Below are positions 34,724-44,880 of a DNA stretch of 64,000 bases, piece by piece (position 1 is the first letter of the stretch; each line of letters opens with the position of its first letter). Source of the stretch: Halomonas sp. 'Soap Lake #6'. Its GTDB lineage: Bacteria > Pseudomonadota > Gammaproteobacteria > Pseudomonadales > Halomonadaceae. The notes beneath the pieces are model-generated. The model searched no databases, was not told where the DNA came from, and saw nothing but the letters and a program-made list of their open reading frames with translations. The stretch covers positions 1,984,001 to 2,048,000 of the forward strand of contig NZ_CP020469.1 in the NCBI RefSeq assembly GCF_003031405.1, given 5' to 3'. The translations under genes and the position numbers were made by a program.

Positions 34724-36667
34724 TTATAAAGATACCAGCATGCCGGCTGGGTAAGTCAACGCCAAAAGATTTGCTATACCGACTAAGAAAAGAGTTATAC
34801 CCGCTGTCACCCCCACAGCAACCACGGGTTTCACCCGCGCCACCACAAGTAAGAACCCAAGGCAAAATACTGCGGCGGTAAACAGGAAGCCAAACACCAT
34901 CACGCTACCAATCAAGGCGAAGAAACCAGCCACCCACAAGAACTGCTGGCGTAATGTCTGAACTTGCCACTTCATCGGTTTGATAACCGTTCTGATAATT
35001 TCCAGCAGACACGCTGCCACGATAATGAAAATCGCCAGCCTGGGCATGATGCCTCCTAACATGGAAAGATCAGCAAAGACCAGCCACATATACCCGGCAC
35101 CTGCTAACAGGCTACCTAGTAATACCACATCGATCACACCCAGCGACAGCGGAGCCACCTCTTCCTGAAGCTCATGTGTAGCAGACTTCTCGGTTGGGCG
35201 ACGCTTTTGCAGATAGCTGCGTAAAGGAGGAACAATTAGTGATGCCGCAATCAGTGCGCCAATGATCAATACCCCTGGCCGCATAAAGGCTTCCGCCCCT
35301 TGAAACTGGGCTGCCTGATAGAAGTACGCTTCTGCGCCGGGTGCTAGCACAAAGCCAATCAAAAAGGCGGGACGCGACCAGTTTGCCTGTTTAAAAAGCA
35401 CCCCAACTGCTCCAATAATACCAAGAGCAAATAAATCGCCCAGCGAACGTGTCGCCTGATAGGCCGCGAACAGTATCAAAATGGTAATCAACGGCGCTAA
35501 GATAACAAATGGCACCCTCGTTAAGCTGGCCACAGGCCGAGCTAATCCCAAACAGAGAGCAGCACCTAAAATATTAGCGAGCGCTAATGACCAAATAATG
35601 GTGTATGTCAGGTCAAGGTTTGTCTCCAACATGCTAACACCTGGCTGCAGACCAAGCAGCAGCAGGCCACCTAGAAATACCGCCGCCGTACCAGAACCGG
35701 GAATACCAAACAGCAACGTTGGCACCATCGCCCCACAGGCACATGCATTGTTAGCAGACTCCGGTGCAATCACGCCACGAATGTCCCCTTTACCAAACTG
35801 CGACTTATCTTTGGCGCTCTGTACGGCGTGACCATATGTTAACCAATCAACGACTGAGCCTGCCAAGCCAGGAATAGTCCCCATTAAACTGCCAATACCT
35901 GCACAGCGGGCCACTAACCCAGGCCGTTGGGCAACGTCTTTAATACCTTCTTTCCAGCCTTTACCTAATTTGCACGGCTGCTCAGCAATCGCTCCACGCC
36001 TAACTAATAAATCAATGATTTCAGGCAGTGCGAAAATACCCAAACCGACGACGACCAAAGGTAAACCGTCATACAGATAGTCAATTTCAAAGGGAAGCCT
36101 AAATTCTCCGGTGGCGGGAGCCATTCCTATGGTGCCAACGAGTAGCCCAACACCGCAGGCGGCCACTCCCTTAAATACATCCTTACCAGATAGAACCGCC
36201 ACCATGGAGAGCCCCAACAACGTCAGCATAAACAGCTCTGACGATGAAAATGACAATACGACTGGCCGTGCAATGAGTATGAAAGCCGTAAGCACTAACG
36301 CACCGATCAGCCCTCCAATCATTGACGATAGAAACGCACTGGATAGCGCACGTGCAGCCTGCCCTTTCTTAGCCAACGCAAAACCGTCTACCACGGTGGC
36401 TTGGGAAGCACTGGAGCCAGGAATGCCTAGCAGTACGGAGGCAAAGGTATCTCCGGTGGGGATTACCGCCACTAACCCCATCAACATGCCCAAGGCAACA
36501 GAAGGCTCCATGCCATAGAGGAACGGTAACAAAAGCGACATACCGGCAATGCCGCCAAGCCCCGGGATAATGCCCACAACCAGCCCAATGAGGACACCAA
36601 TAACCATGTACAGCATATGGGGAACAGTAAATAACTGCCCCAAACTGGAGAATAAGACATCTAACAT
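34724..36667 (-). CDS. Tripartite tricarboxylate transporter, TctA-TctB fusion
   Basis: 647 residues from ATG 36667. The first 500 or so are TctA, with glycine-rich GIIPGLGG and TIPGLAGSV segments and about twelve membrane helices. The last 140 carry four extra helices (from about residue 505) matching the small TctB subunit, usually a separate gene. With TctC encoded just upstream it gives a secondary, ion-driven uptake system for carboxylates. The isomerase gene at 37935 suggests an unsaturated tricarboxylate. Confidence 0.88.
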   Translation of the reverse strand: MLDVLFSSLGQLFTVPHMLYMVIGVLIGLVVGIIPGLGGIAGMSLLLPFLYGMEPSVALGMLMGLVAVIPTGDTFASVLLGIPGSSASQATVVDGFALAKKGQAARALSSAFLSSMIGGLIGALVLTAFILIARPVVLSFSSSELFMLTLLGLSMVAVLSGKDVFKGVAACGVGLLVGTIGMAPATGEFRLPFEIDYLYDGLPLVVVGLGIFALPEIIDLLVRRGAIAEQPCKLGKGWKEGIKDVAQRPGLVARCAGIGSLMGTIPGLAGSVVDWLTYGHAVQSAKDKSQFGKGDIRGVIAPESANNACACGAMVPTLLFGIPGSGTAAVFLGGLLLLGLQPGVSMLETNLDLTYTIIWSLALANILGAALCLGLARPVASLTRVPFVILAPLITILILFAAYQATRSLGDLFALGIIGAVGVLFKQANWSRPAFLIGFVLAPGAEAYFYQAAQFQGAEAFMRPGVLIIGALIAASLIVPPLRSYLQKRRPTEKSATHELQEEVAPLSLGVIDVVLLGSLLAGAGYMWLVFADLSMLGGIMPRLAIFIIVAACLLEIIRTVIKPMKWQVQTLRQQFLWVAGFFALIGSVMVFGFLFTAAVFCLGFLLVVARVKPVVAVGVTAGITLFLVGIANLLALTYPAGMLVSL

Positions 36668-36704
36668 TGTAATGGCTCTTATGTTGTTTAGTGTAAGGGA
36701 GCCC

Positions 36705-36732
36705 AAAAGCACCGCTTTAGCAGTGCTTTTTT
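36705..36732 (-). terminator. Internal hairpin between tctC-like and tctA-like genes
   Basis: The minus strand folds GCACTGC-TAAA-GCGGTGC flanked by AAAA and TTTT. As an internal attenuator it would let the binding protein be made in excess over the membrane subunit. Confidence 0.75.
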
Positions 36733-36748
36733 AGAGTTAACTGGCGTG

Positions 36749-37882
36749 TTAAATACGGGCACCGTGCTGCTCTAGCAGCCACTCGACCAGCCACTGCCGC
36801 GTGGTATCATCAAGCGACATGGCCTCCTGAAGATGCTGCTCGACGACCTCACCAACCACCGGCGTATAGGGCCCAAGTTGGGCCATTGCCGCGTCTTTAA
36901 ATGCTTCTGTATCCACAAAACGACGCGCCGCTTCGCGATACTCCTGAATTAGTGCTTCTGGGGTGTCGCTCGGCAGTAGGATCAACTTTTGAAGCGTAAA
37001 CCCTGAGGCAAAGAACTTACGATATGCCTCGGCGGCGGGGCCGCTGGGCGCTTCGCCATGCAAGGTTTCGTACACCTCGTTGAACGTCGGTAAATCAGGA
37101 AAAGCGGGATCTCGAATGATGTCACCGCTCTCGCTGAGCACTCCCAGAGAAAAGAGCGGCACCGCACGTCCGCTCTCAACCAGTGGCGCTACACTGCTGA
37201 AATAAGCAGAGGTCGTTTGGAAGTCAATATCGGCCTCGCCACGCTCAAAGGCTAACCTACCCTCTCCACGGCTGCGCATCCCAGAAACGGCCTGTACATC
37301 GGCACCCAGCAAATCAAGCGCAATCAATACTGGCAGCTCTAACCCCGTGTGGCTTTGCACCGCAAATTTCACGCGCTGCTCTGTCAGGGCGCTCAGCACT
37401 TCCTCGGCGTTATCACCCAGGCTCGGCTGGGCATACACCACACCTCCTGTTGGGGTCGCTAAAATGGGGGTCCAATCATCGTAGCTGTAACGCACGCGTC
37501 GATCTTGCAACATTGCAGGGTATTGGGTGGAAGCAGAAGTTCCTATCCATTGACTGCCATCCGAGGCAGCCCGCATAGCAAACAAATTACTGCCATTAAT
37601 GGAACCACCGCCGGGTACATTATCAATAACCAGCGTAGGGTTACCTTGAATATGATCTCTCATCCAGGTGGTGAAAAAGCGTGCCCACACATCGGTTCCC
37701 CCGCCTACACCAAAGGGAATCGTCCAGTGAATCGTATCGGGTACGGTAACGTCGCTAGACTGTGCATTGAGGCTTACAGCACCTAATGTTGAACAGGCAA
37801 TGACAATCAGTGCTTTCTTATAAGCAGTACGGGCAACAGGTAATTTAAGGGCGTTAAGCGGCTTTCTTGTCAGAGTGATCAT
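36749..37882 (-). CDS. TctC/Bug family periplasmic substrate-binding protein
   Basis: 377 residues from ATG 37882; AGGAG stands 8 nt upstream. A long N-region precedes the hydrophobic signal ending near SLNA. The mature part has the Bug opening IHWTIPFGVGGGTDVWAR and the loop DNVPGGGSINGSNL. These proteins bind carboxylates in the periplasm and deliver them to TctAB. It follows the PrpF-like gene by 53 nt. Confidence 0.88.
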   Translation of the reverse strand: MITLTRKPLNALKLPVARTAYKKALIVIACSTLGAVSLNAQSSDVTVPDTIHWTIPFGVGGGTDVWARFFTTWMRDHIQGNPTLVIDNVPGGGSINGSNLFAMRAASDGSQWIGTSASTQYPAMLQDRRVRYSYDDWTPILATPTGGVVYAQPSLGDNAEEVLSALTEQRVKFAVQSHTGLELPVLIALDLLGADVQAVSGMRSRGEGRLAFERGEADIDFQTTSAYFSSVAPLVESGRAVPLFSLGVLSESGDIIRDPAFPDLPTFNEVYETLHGEAPSGPAAEAYRKFFASGFTLQKLILLPSDTPEALIQEYREAARRFVDTEAFKDAAMAQLGPYTPVVGEVVEQHLQEAMSLDDTTRQWLVEWLLEQHGARI

Positions 37883-37934
37883 GGCGTTACTCCTGTTATT
37901 CATTATTGTCTGTTGGTTGTGTTAGTGATGTGAC

Positions 37935-39059
37935 TTAATTAACGGATTCGATGGTGTGATTAACCACATCTTTGGGAGGGATAGCGTAGAAAATTTGCCC
38001 ACTCATGATTTTGCGTGCGGTGCGGATCAGCGATACACGCGCCAAGTCAAATGCATTCTGCTGGCGATACTCAGCCGTCAGCTCAATAGAGCCAGAAGGG
38101 TGTTCCAGGATGATCTCTGACAGAAGCTGTCCAGCGAAGAGCTGCTGAGTATCGATTGCCATTTGATTGGCAACTGAGCCAGGCACATTAATAGCAGCGA
38201 CCACTGCCATAGCGCCTGTCACCGCAATCGCTTTATGGCAGCGGTGAGGTACGAAATAACGAATATTGAGCGTATTCGATGCCGCTTGAGCCGCTGAAAT
38301 CAGCACGACTTTTGGCAGAACACTTTGGCTAACATCACCCAGCCCCATCCGTAGCCCCGCTTCACGGCGCAAGGTTTCTAAACGTGTTAACAAGGGCGCG
38401 TTATTATCCAATTCAGCAGGCGACTCATGGCCAGTTAACCCAACCGACTCGGCACGCAGTAGCACAATCGGGGTGGCCGCATCAATACAGCTCACCTCGA
38501 TACCCTGTATCTCTTCAGATGCTTTTCCAGTGGGCAACAAGTGGCCTGTTTTACTTCCCATAATGTCTAAAAAGCTGAGCTGAATGCCCGCAGCACTGCC
38601 CGGTACACCACTGATGCTGACATTGCCTTCATACTGAACCTGTTTCCCCGGTGTAGGTACATGGCATTCAATTAGCCGTTGGGTATTTAAATTGTGTACC
38701 TTCACCACGGTGATACCGTCTTGCGGTTCCACTAACCCTGTTTCTAAGGCATAGGGCCCTACGGCAGAAAGCATGTTGCCGCAGTTAGGGTTGAAGTCGA
38801 CGCGCTTGTTAACCACATCCACTTGCGCAAAAAGGTAATCTACATCTGCGTCAGGGTGAGATGAGCGCTCTACAATTGCCACTTTGCTGGTGAGCGGATC
38901 GCCTCCGCCAATGCCATCAATCTGTAGTGCATGTCCAGATCCCATCAAATTCAGCAAGATTTCAGCCTGCTGCTCTTGGTCACTAGGCAAGTCTTTCATG
39001 CGAATAAAGGGGCCTCGAGAGGTGCCTCCACGCATAATCACACAAGGAATGCTGTTCAT
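37935..39059 (-). CDS. PrpF/GalD family isomerase (4-oxalomesaconate tautomerase-like)
   Basis: 374 residues from ATG 39059. The opening IPCVIMRGGTSRGPFI, IDGIGGGDPLTSKVAIV and NPNCGNMLSAVGPYA are characteristic of the PrpF diaminopimelate-epimerase-like family. Members include GalD (4-oxalomesaconate tautomerase of gallate breakdown) and PrpF (aconitate isomerase of the methylcitrate cycle). Next to a tricarboxylate transporter and a LysR regulator, it probably isomerizes an imported unsaturated tricarboxylate. The exact substrate is uncertain. Confidence 0.87.
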   Translation of the reverse strand: MNSIPCVIMRGGTSRGPFIRMKDLPSDQEQQAEILLNLMGSGHALQIDGIGGGDPLTSKVAIVERSSHPDADVDYLFAQVDVVNKRVDFNPNCGNMLSAVGPYALETGLVEPQDGITVVKVHNLNTQRLIECHVPTPGKQVQYEGNVSISGVPGSAAGIQLSFLDIMGSKTGHLLPTGKASEEIQGIEVSCIDAATPIVLLRAESVGLTGHESPAELDNNAPLLTRLETLRREAGLRMGLGDVSQSVLPKVVLISAAQAASNTLNIRYFVPHRCHKAIAVTGAMAVVAAINVPGSVANQMAIDTQQLFAGQLLSEIILEHPSGSIELTAEYRQQNAFDLARVSLIRTARKIMSGQIFYAIPPKDVVNHTIESVN

Positions 39060-39207
39060 ATCGATCCGCCAATGTTCGCGATGACTGTATGAACGGAGCA
39101 TGTCAGGCAATCTTTAATGTCTCAAATGCAAATATAGATTGCTATAAATACGTTTCTTGCATTAATGTGTTTTGATTATTAAACCACTTTTTTGACGCAA
39201 CAATCCT

Positions 39208-40113
39208 ATGCTGCACAGACTCGAATTTCTTGACCTTCAAGCATTCATTTTAGTCGCTGAATTGGGCACCTTTCATGAGGCGGCTCAGCGCTTACATTTG
39301 TCGCAACCAGCCCTGACACGGCGTATCCAGAAACTAGAAGAACTCCTTGAAGTTGAACTGCTTGAGAGAACCACACGGCGCACTCGTCTGAGTCCTATCG
39401 GAGCTGATTTCTTGCCCCGAGCCAGACGTATGATAGAAGAGTACGAGTCCTCTATATTGGGGATTCGTGAACTGGTCACTCACCAAAAGGGTACGGTGAC
39501 GATAGCCTGCTTACCCACAGCGGCATTCTACTTTTTACCTAGTGTCATTCGTGTGTTCAGCGAAGCATGGCCTGGGATTCGCATCCGTATTTTGGATGTC
39601 AGTGCGAACGAAGGTTTGGAAAAAGTGATCAACGGCGAAGCAGACTTTGGTATTAATATGATTAGTGCGCAAAGCTCCGAAGTACGTTTTACACCGTTAC
39701 TCCGGGACCCCTTTGTACTGGCACTACGCTCCGACCATCCGCTCGCTAGTAAAAGAAAGATTGAGTGGAGCGACTTAGAAGAAGTTAGGCTAATAACCGT
39801 TAGCCGTGATAGTGGAAATCGTACGCTGCTGGATAACGCTCTGTCTGCAGAGGGTATTCATCTCAATAGCTTTTACGAAGTCCAGCACTTATCCACGTCG
39901 CTAGGTCTGGTCGAGTCCGGCCTGGGCGTAGCTATTTTGCCGCGTATGACCATGCCCGGCCCCGATCACGACACGCTCTGTTCTCGCGATTTGCCCGAGC
40001 CACGCATTCAGCGCTCTATCGGTTTAGTACGCAGCAATTCACATAGTCTATCCACTACTGCCCAGCTGTTTATTGATCTTCTTCTGGAGCACTGGGGCAA
40101 AGAGACTACTTAG
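39208..40113 (+). CDS. LysR family transcriptional regulator
   Basis: 301 residues. N-terminal HTH with [23 protein letters not shown], then an effector-binding domain. It is divergent from the PrpF-like gene with a 148-nt AT-rich gap, the standard position for a LysR regulator of the adjacent transport/isomerase operon. The 3' end overlaps the convergent cobQ stop by 8 nt. Confidence 0.92.
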   Translation: MLHRLEFLDLQAFILVAELGTFHEAAQRLHLSQPALTRRIQKLEELLEVELLERTTRRTRLSPIGADFLPRARRMIEEYESSILGIRELVTHQKGTVTIACLPTAAFYFLPSVIRVFSEAWPGIRIRILDVSANEGLEKVINGEADFGINMISAQSSEVRFTPLLRDPFVLALRSDHPLASKRKIEWSDLEEVRLITVSRDSGNRTLLDNALSAEGIHLNSFYEVQHLSTSLGLVESGLGVAILPRMTMPGPDHDTLCSRDLPEPRIQRSIGLVRSNSHSLSTTAQLFIDLLLEHWGKETT

Positions 40114-41569
40114 CGCCGCTTGCAGGCATGAGCAGCGACAGCACCGCGTCCATATCAAGCTGGGCTTCTAGCATATCCGCTAAACGGTCAAGTTCACGTT
40201 CTCGGTGAGCTTGATAATCGAGATACTTTGCCTCCTGAAGTCCTAGAAGGGTCAGTAATGCTTGGCAGGCTTCAGGGTGGTCAAACAAGCCGTGAAGATA
40301 AGTACCCATTACTTGGCCATCATCGCTAATGGCACCATCTAAATGAGAGCCTAAATCGAACAACGGCTGGTTAAGAGCGGCGCCATCACTCACTCCATTG
40401 TGGATCTCGTAACCAACCACCGCCGCATCCGCTCCTACCATTACACCACTGACATTACGCAACTGCTTGCCAGGCACCATCCGCGTAGTTAGCGGTAGCA
40501 ACCCCAGCCCTTCTACCTTTCCCGGCGCACCTTCCAGCCCCTCGGGGTCATCTACCCACTTGCCTAGCATTTGAAAGCCACCACAGATTCCCAACACCTT
40601 TCCCCCATAGCGTAGATGGCGAGCAATGGCCGCTTCCCACCCTTGGCGCTTTAGCCAAGCTAAGTCGCTAGCGGTACTTTTACTGCCTGGGAGTAGTATT
40701 ACATCTGCAGGGGGAATCGGCTGATCAGGGCCAACAAAGGTCAGTGATACCTGTGGGTGCAAGCGCAGTGGATCAAAATCTGTATGGTTACTGATACGCG
40801 GCAGCGCGGGCACAATCACCTTTAGGGTGTGGTTGTTCTTGACAGCATGAACCAAGCCAATACTGTCTTCAGCGTCCAGCAAAAGCCCTTGTAAATAGGG
40901 CAGCGTACCCAGCACCGGCTTGTTGGTATGCGCCTCCAGCCACTCAAGCCCCGGCTCAAGCAGTGCAATATCACCCCGAAACCGGTTGATGATAAAACCC
41001 TTGGTGCGCGCCTGTTCACTATCACTTAACAGCGCTAACGTGCCCACTAGCTGGGCAAACACGCCGCCACGATCAATATCGCCCACCAACAACACTGGGC
41101 AGTCGGCAGCCTCGGCAAAGCCCATATTGGCAATATCGCCTTTGCGCAGGTTAATCTCGGCGGGGCTGCCCGCACCTTCGGCAATAATCACGTCAAAGCG
41201 ACTTTCCAAGGCCTCCCATGCCGCCATCACACTCTCTTTAGCAGTACGCTTAAAAGCGTGGTAGTCCAGCGCATCCATATGGCCGTACACCTTACCGCGT
41301 AAAATCACCTGAGCACCGCGGTCAGTTTCTGGTTTTAACAGCACAGGATTCATATCGCTATGGGGGGGCACGCCCGCCGCCTGGGCCTGAAGCGCTGTTG
41401 AGCGGCCAATTTCACCGCCGTCGCTAGTCACTGCGCTATTTAGTGCCATATTTTGTGGTTTAAATGGCGCCACCAACACACCACGGCGCTTCAGAACACG
41501 GCACAGCCCCGCAACGACCGTGCTCTTACCAGCATCCGAAGTGGTGCCTTGAATCATTAATGTGGTCAT
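40106..41569 (-). CDS. cobQ: Cobyric acid synthase
   Basis: 487 residues. It amidates adenosylcobyrinic acid a,c-diamide at four side chains using glutamine and ATP. The N-terminal synthetase has [13 protein letters not shown]; the C-terminal class-I glutamine amidotransferase has the Cys nucleophile in [10 protein letters not shown] and His in [11 protein letters not shown]. It is complete but isolated from other cobalamin genes in this window. Confidence 0.95.
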   Translation of the reverse strand: MTTLMIQGTTSDAGKSTVVAGLCRVLKRRGVLVAPFKPQNMALNSAVTSDGGEIGRSTALQAQAAGVPPHSDMNPVLLKPETDRGAQVILRGKVYGHMDALDYHAFKRTAKESVMAAWEALESRFDVIIAEGAGSPAEINLRKGDIANMGFAEAADCPVLLVGDIDRGGVFAQLVGTLALLSDSEQARTKGFIINRFRGDIALLEPGLEWLEAHTNKPVLGTLPYLQGLLLDAEDSIGLVHAVKNNHTLKVIVPALPRISNHTDFDPLRLHPQVSLTFVGPDQPIPPADVILLPGSKSTASDLAWLKRQGWEAAIARHLRYGGKVLGICGGFQMLGKWVDDPEGLEGAPGKVEGLGLLPLTTRMVPGKQLRNVSGVMVGADAAVVGYEIHNGVSDGAALNQPLFDLGSHLDGAISDDGQVMGTYLHGLFDHPEACQALLTLLGLQEAKYLDYQAHRERELDRLADMLEAQLDMDAVLSLLMPASGAK

Positions 41570-41745
41570 GTGCGACGGCCCCTTCTAAAAGAGCCAAACT
41601 GTAGCCGTGGAGCGCAATGCGCGCAATGGACAAGACCGCATAACAGGGCGCATAGCCCATGGTATTTCGGTATCACCTACCAGCAGACAAGCTGGCTAAT
41701 TTCCGCTAGTGTAACGCTTCATGCTGCCAAACGAATCCGTCCTAA

Positions 41746-42666
41746 ATGCAAGAATTACTTAACAATATTGTCGCCGAGCTGGCCGAAGAAACCGAGCGCG
41801 GCAAAGTGGCCGACTACATTCCTCAGCTTGCCCACGTAGACCCTAGCCAGTTCGCAATCAGCCTAGCCACCGTTGAGGGCGAACGTTTTTCGGCGGGCTG
41901 CGCCACTACCCCCTTCTCCATTCAGAGTATTTCCAAGGTATTTACGCTAACCATCGCACTTGGGAAAATGGGCGATGCACTCTGGTCAAAAGTGGGGCGT
42001 GAGCCTTCCGGCGACCCCTTCAACTCCATCGTGCAGCTTGAGCACGAAGGAGGCAAACCGAGAAACCCATTCATTAATGCCGGGGCTATTGCGGTGGTTG
42101 ACGCGATAATGATGGGGCACGAGCCCAAAGAAACGCTGGGAGAAATCCTAAGTTTCGTGCGCTATATCGCCGATGACAACAGTATCTGCTTTGACCACCA
42201 AGTCGCAGCGTCTGAAATGCAACACAAAGATCGCAACGCCTCACTGGCTCATTTTATGAAAGCCTTTGGTCACCTACGTCATGATGTCGATAAAGTGATC
42301 GGCACCTACTTTCACCAATGTGCCATTGCCATGAGCTGCGAGCAATTAGCCCATGCGGGGCTATTTTTGGCTTCCGATGGCGTTAACCGCCCCAGTAACC
42401 TGCGCGTGGTGTCGCCACAACGAGCACGGCGGATCAACTCATTAATGATGATGTGCGGGCACTACGACGCCTCTGGAGAGTTTGCCTTCCGCGTTGGGCT
42501 ACCCGGCAAAAGTGGCGTAGGCGGCGGCATACTGGCTATCGCCCCTGGGCGCGGCTCACTGGCTGTATGGTCGCCAGGGCTAGATAAATACGGTAATAGC
42601 CTACTTGGCACTCGTGCACTGGAAATGTTTGCTCAGCGCACTGGTTGGTCAGTATTTGGACACTGA
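41746..42666 (+). CDS. glsA: Glutaminase
   Basis: 306 residues, the usual bacterial glutaminase length. The catalytic Ser-Lys pair lies in [10 protein letters not shown], and NPFINAGAI, the [13 protein letters not shown] region and [10 protein letters not shown] are family markers. It converts glutamine to glutamate and ammonia; glutamate is the main counter-ion in salt-stressed cells and precursor of ectoine and proline. No good ribosome binding site precedes the ATG. Confidence 0.94.
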   Translation: MQELLNNIVAELAEETERGKVADYIPQLAHVDPSQFAISLATVEGERFSAGCATTPFSIQSISKVFTLTIALGKMGDALWSKVGREPSGDPFNSIVQLEHEGGKPRNPFINAGAIAVVDAIMMGHEPKETLGEILSFVRYIADDNSICFDHQVAASEMQHKDRNASLAHFMKAFGHLRHDVDKVIGTYFHQCAIAMSCEQLAHAGLFLASDGVNRPSNLRVVSPQRARRINSLMMMCGHYDASGEFAFRVGLPGKSGVGGGILAIAPGRGSLAVWSPGLDKYGNSLLGTRALEMFAQRTGWSVFGH

Positions 42667-42788
42667 CGTCACAACCATAAATTGACATAAAAACCATCCT
42701 CATTACAGCACCGTCACAAAAGCCACTTCTAACGTACACATCTTTGCCATAAAGACGTCATACACCTTCTTTAGGCTGATACCCAACG

Positions 42789-42806
42789 AATGAGATCGAT
42801 CTCATT
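42789..42806. promoter_or_regulatory. Perfect 18-nt palindrome, probable LacI-family operator
   Basis: AATGAGATCGATCTCATT is perfectly symmetric, ending 20 nt before the start of the LacI-family gene. Its length and central CG fit a LacI-family operator, so autoregulation is likely when the repressor is functional. Confidence 0.65.
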
Positions 42807-42825
42807 TTGCTCACAGGGTATCCGC

Positions 42826-43828
42826 ATGGCAGATTTAATTAGTGTGGCAAAACTTGCAGGGGTCTCTCGGGCCACCGCTGCCAGGGCTTTTTCAAGCCCT
42901 GGCCTAGTACGCCCAGCTACCCCGTGAAAAGGTATTTAGTGCGGCGGAACAGCTAGCATTTAGACCCAACAAAGTCGCCCAACAGCTGCGCTCTCAAGCG
43001 ACGCAGATGATTGGCGTGATGGTGCCCAGTCTCGATAACCCGGTGTTCGCCGAACAGCTTCAAGCCATGGAGGTAGCCGCCAGAACCGCCGGTTATTCAT
43101 TGATCGTTACCACCAGCGAATACGCCCCCAGCCGTGAAGAAGACATTGTTGAGGAGATGCTGCGCCAGCGCGTGGATGGCTTGGTACTTACCGTGGCCGA
43201 AGCTGACAACAGCGCAGTGTTGGATAAGCTGCGCTTAGAAACTATCCCCTGCTTGCTAGTCTACAACCCACCGGGCAAAAGCGGTTTCCCTTCGATTAGC
43301 GTTGACAATCACGCTGCTAGCGCTGATGCCGCACAACATTTAATCACACAGGGGCATGAGCGGATTGGCATGGTGGCTGGCCCACTGCTTCAGTCAGACC
43401 GCGCCCGCCAACGCTATGAGGGCTATTGCCAGGCTATGCAGGAGGCTGGGTTGACTGTCCACCCATTAATTGAGATGGCCCTCCATACCCAAGCCGACCT
43501 GGCAAGTCTGAGATCTGCGCTGCAAGGACCAAATCCTCTTACGGCGGTGATTTGTACCAATGATCTGCTCGCCATCAGCCTGATGGGCGAGCTTCAGCGC
43601 GCCGGTTTTAGCGTGCCTGGCGATCTTTCCGTCATGGGCTTTGATGGTATTGCCCTAGGCCAGCATCTCTACCCCTCGCTATGCACTATTGAGCAACCCC
43701 GCGCCGATATCGGCCGCACCGCGGTTCACACCTTGTTAGCAATGATTCGGGGAGAAAACTGCATGCCCGCTCCCCTGCCCCACGCATTGCGTCAGGGCGA
43801 AAGTGTCGGAACCCCGACATCCCGTTAG
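42826..43828 (+). pseudogene. LacI family regulator with frameshift
   Basis: The start at 42826 encodes MADLISVAKLAGVSRATAARAF, a normal LacI HTH, but the frame stops at a TGA after residue 33. Deleting one C from the run at 42920-42923 restores ATREKVFSAAEQLAFRPNKVA and joins the long downstream frame (to 43828), which contains the complete periplasmic-binding-protein-like core (IGVMVPSLDNPVF, MGFDGIALGQ). So a single-base insertion separates DNA-binding and effector domains. It may be a true inactivation or a sequencing error. The intact protein would regulate the downstream ABC operon. Confidence 0.85.
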
Positions 43829-43861
43829 TCCACGTTAGGCACTTTTATTGAGGAGTAGGAA

Positions 43862-44878
43862 ATGAACTTTGAACGTCTTTATCAAGGGTTAATGGTCACG
43901 GCGGTTATTGGGGCATCAGCAAGCGCTGTTGCTCAAACCAGTGGCAACGCGATCTGCTACAACTGCCCTCCAGAGTGGGCTGACTGGGGCACCCAGTTAC
44001 GCTTGATTGAACAGGAGACCGGCATTCGCGTGCCGCAAGATAACAAAAACTCCGGCCAGTCCTTAGCCCAGTTAGTCGCCGAAGCGGGTAGCCCAGTGGC
44101 TGACGTTGTCTACTACGGCGTCACCTTTGGTATTCAGGCCATGGAAGAAGACGTTGTGACGCCCTACCAGCCTGCCCACTGGGACGAGATACCCGAAGGC
44201 CTGAAAGACCCCGAAGGCAACTGGTTTGCCATTCACTCGGGCACCCTTGGCTTTATGGTTAACGTAGACGCCCTGGATGGCGCGCCCATCCCCACCTCCT
44301 GGGATGATCTCCTCAAGCCTGAGTACCGCGGCATGGTGGGCTATCTGGATCCCGCCAGTGCCTTTGTAGGCTATGTGGGAGCCGTGGCGGTTAACCTGGC
44401 CATGGGCGGCGATCTTAACGACTTCACCCCGGCGATCGACTACTTCAACGAACTGGCCAATAACGACCCGATTGTGCCGAAGCAAACAAGCTATGCACGG
44501 GTGCTCTCCGGCGAGATCCCTATCCTGCTCGATTACGACTTTAATGCTTACCGCGCCCGCCACAGCGATGGTGCCAACGTTGAGTTTGTGATTCCTGAAG
44601 AGGGCAGCGTGGTGGTGCCCTATGTTATGAGCCTGGTAAAAGATGGCCCTAACGCCGAGAACGGCCAGCAGGTCCTTGATTTCGTGCTCTCAGATCAAGG
44701 CCAAGCGGTATGGGCAGACGCCTACCTTCGCCCGGTTCGCGAAAGCGCCATTTCTGACGAAGCACGCCAAGTGTTCCTGCCGGATAGCGACTACGCCCGC
44801 GCCGAAGCCGTTGACTACACCGCCATGGCGGCGGCTCAACGTAGCTTCTCTGAGCGCTATTTGTCGGAGGTCCGTTAA
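43862..44878 (+). CDS. ABC transporter substrate-binding protein (iron/phosphonate-type fold)
   Basis: 338 residues. A signal peptide ends ASAVAQ at about residue 25. The mature protein resembles family-1/Fbp-like binding proteins: GFMVNVDALDG, PTSWDDLLKPEYRGMVGYLDPAS. GAGGAGTAGGAA stands just before the ATG. It heads an importer with two permeases, one ATPase and a phosphodiesterase. Although homologues are often labelled iron or spermidine binders, the phosphodiesterase suggests an organophosphate ligand. Confidence 0.87.
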   Translation: MNFERLYQGLMVTAVIGASASAVAQTSGNAICYNCPPEWADWGTQLRLIEQETGIRVPQDNKNSGQSLAQLVAEAGSPVADVVYYGVTFGIQAMEEDVVTPYQPAHWDEIPEGLKDPEGNWFAIHSGTLGFMVNVDALDGAPIPTSWDDLLKPEYRGMVGYLDPASAFVGYVGAVAVNLAMGGDLNDFTPAIDYFNELANNDPIVPKQTSYARVLSGEIPILLDYDFNAYRARHSDGANVEFVIPEEGSVVVPYVMSLVKDGPNAENGQQVLDFVLSDQGQAVWADAYLRPVRESAISDEARQVFLPDSDYARAEAVDYTAMAAAQRSFSERYLSEVR

Positions 44879-44880
44879 TT

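Noticed and set aside
36111..36518. 135-residue plus-strand ORF
   Set aside because: Antisense to the TctA-TctB fusion; no recognisable motif.
44072..44563. 163-residue minus-strand ORF
   Set aside because: Antisense shadow of the ABC substrate-binding protein gene, which has clear family motifs.
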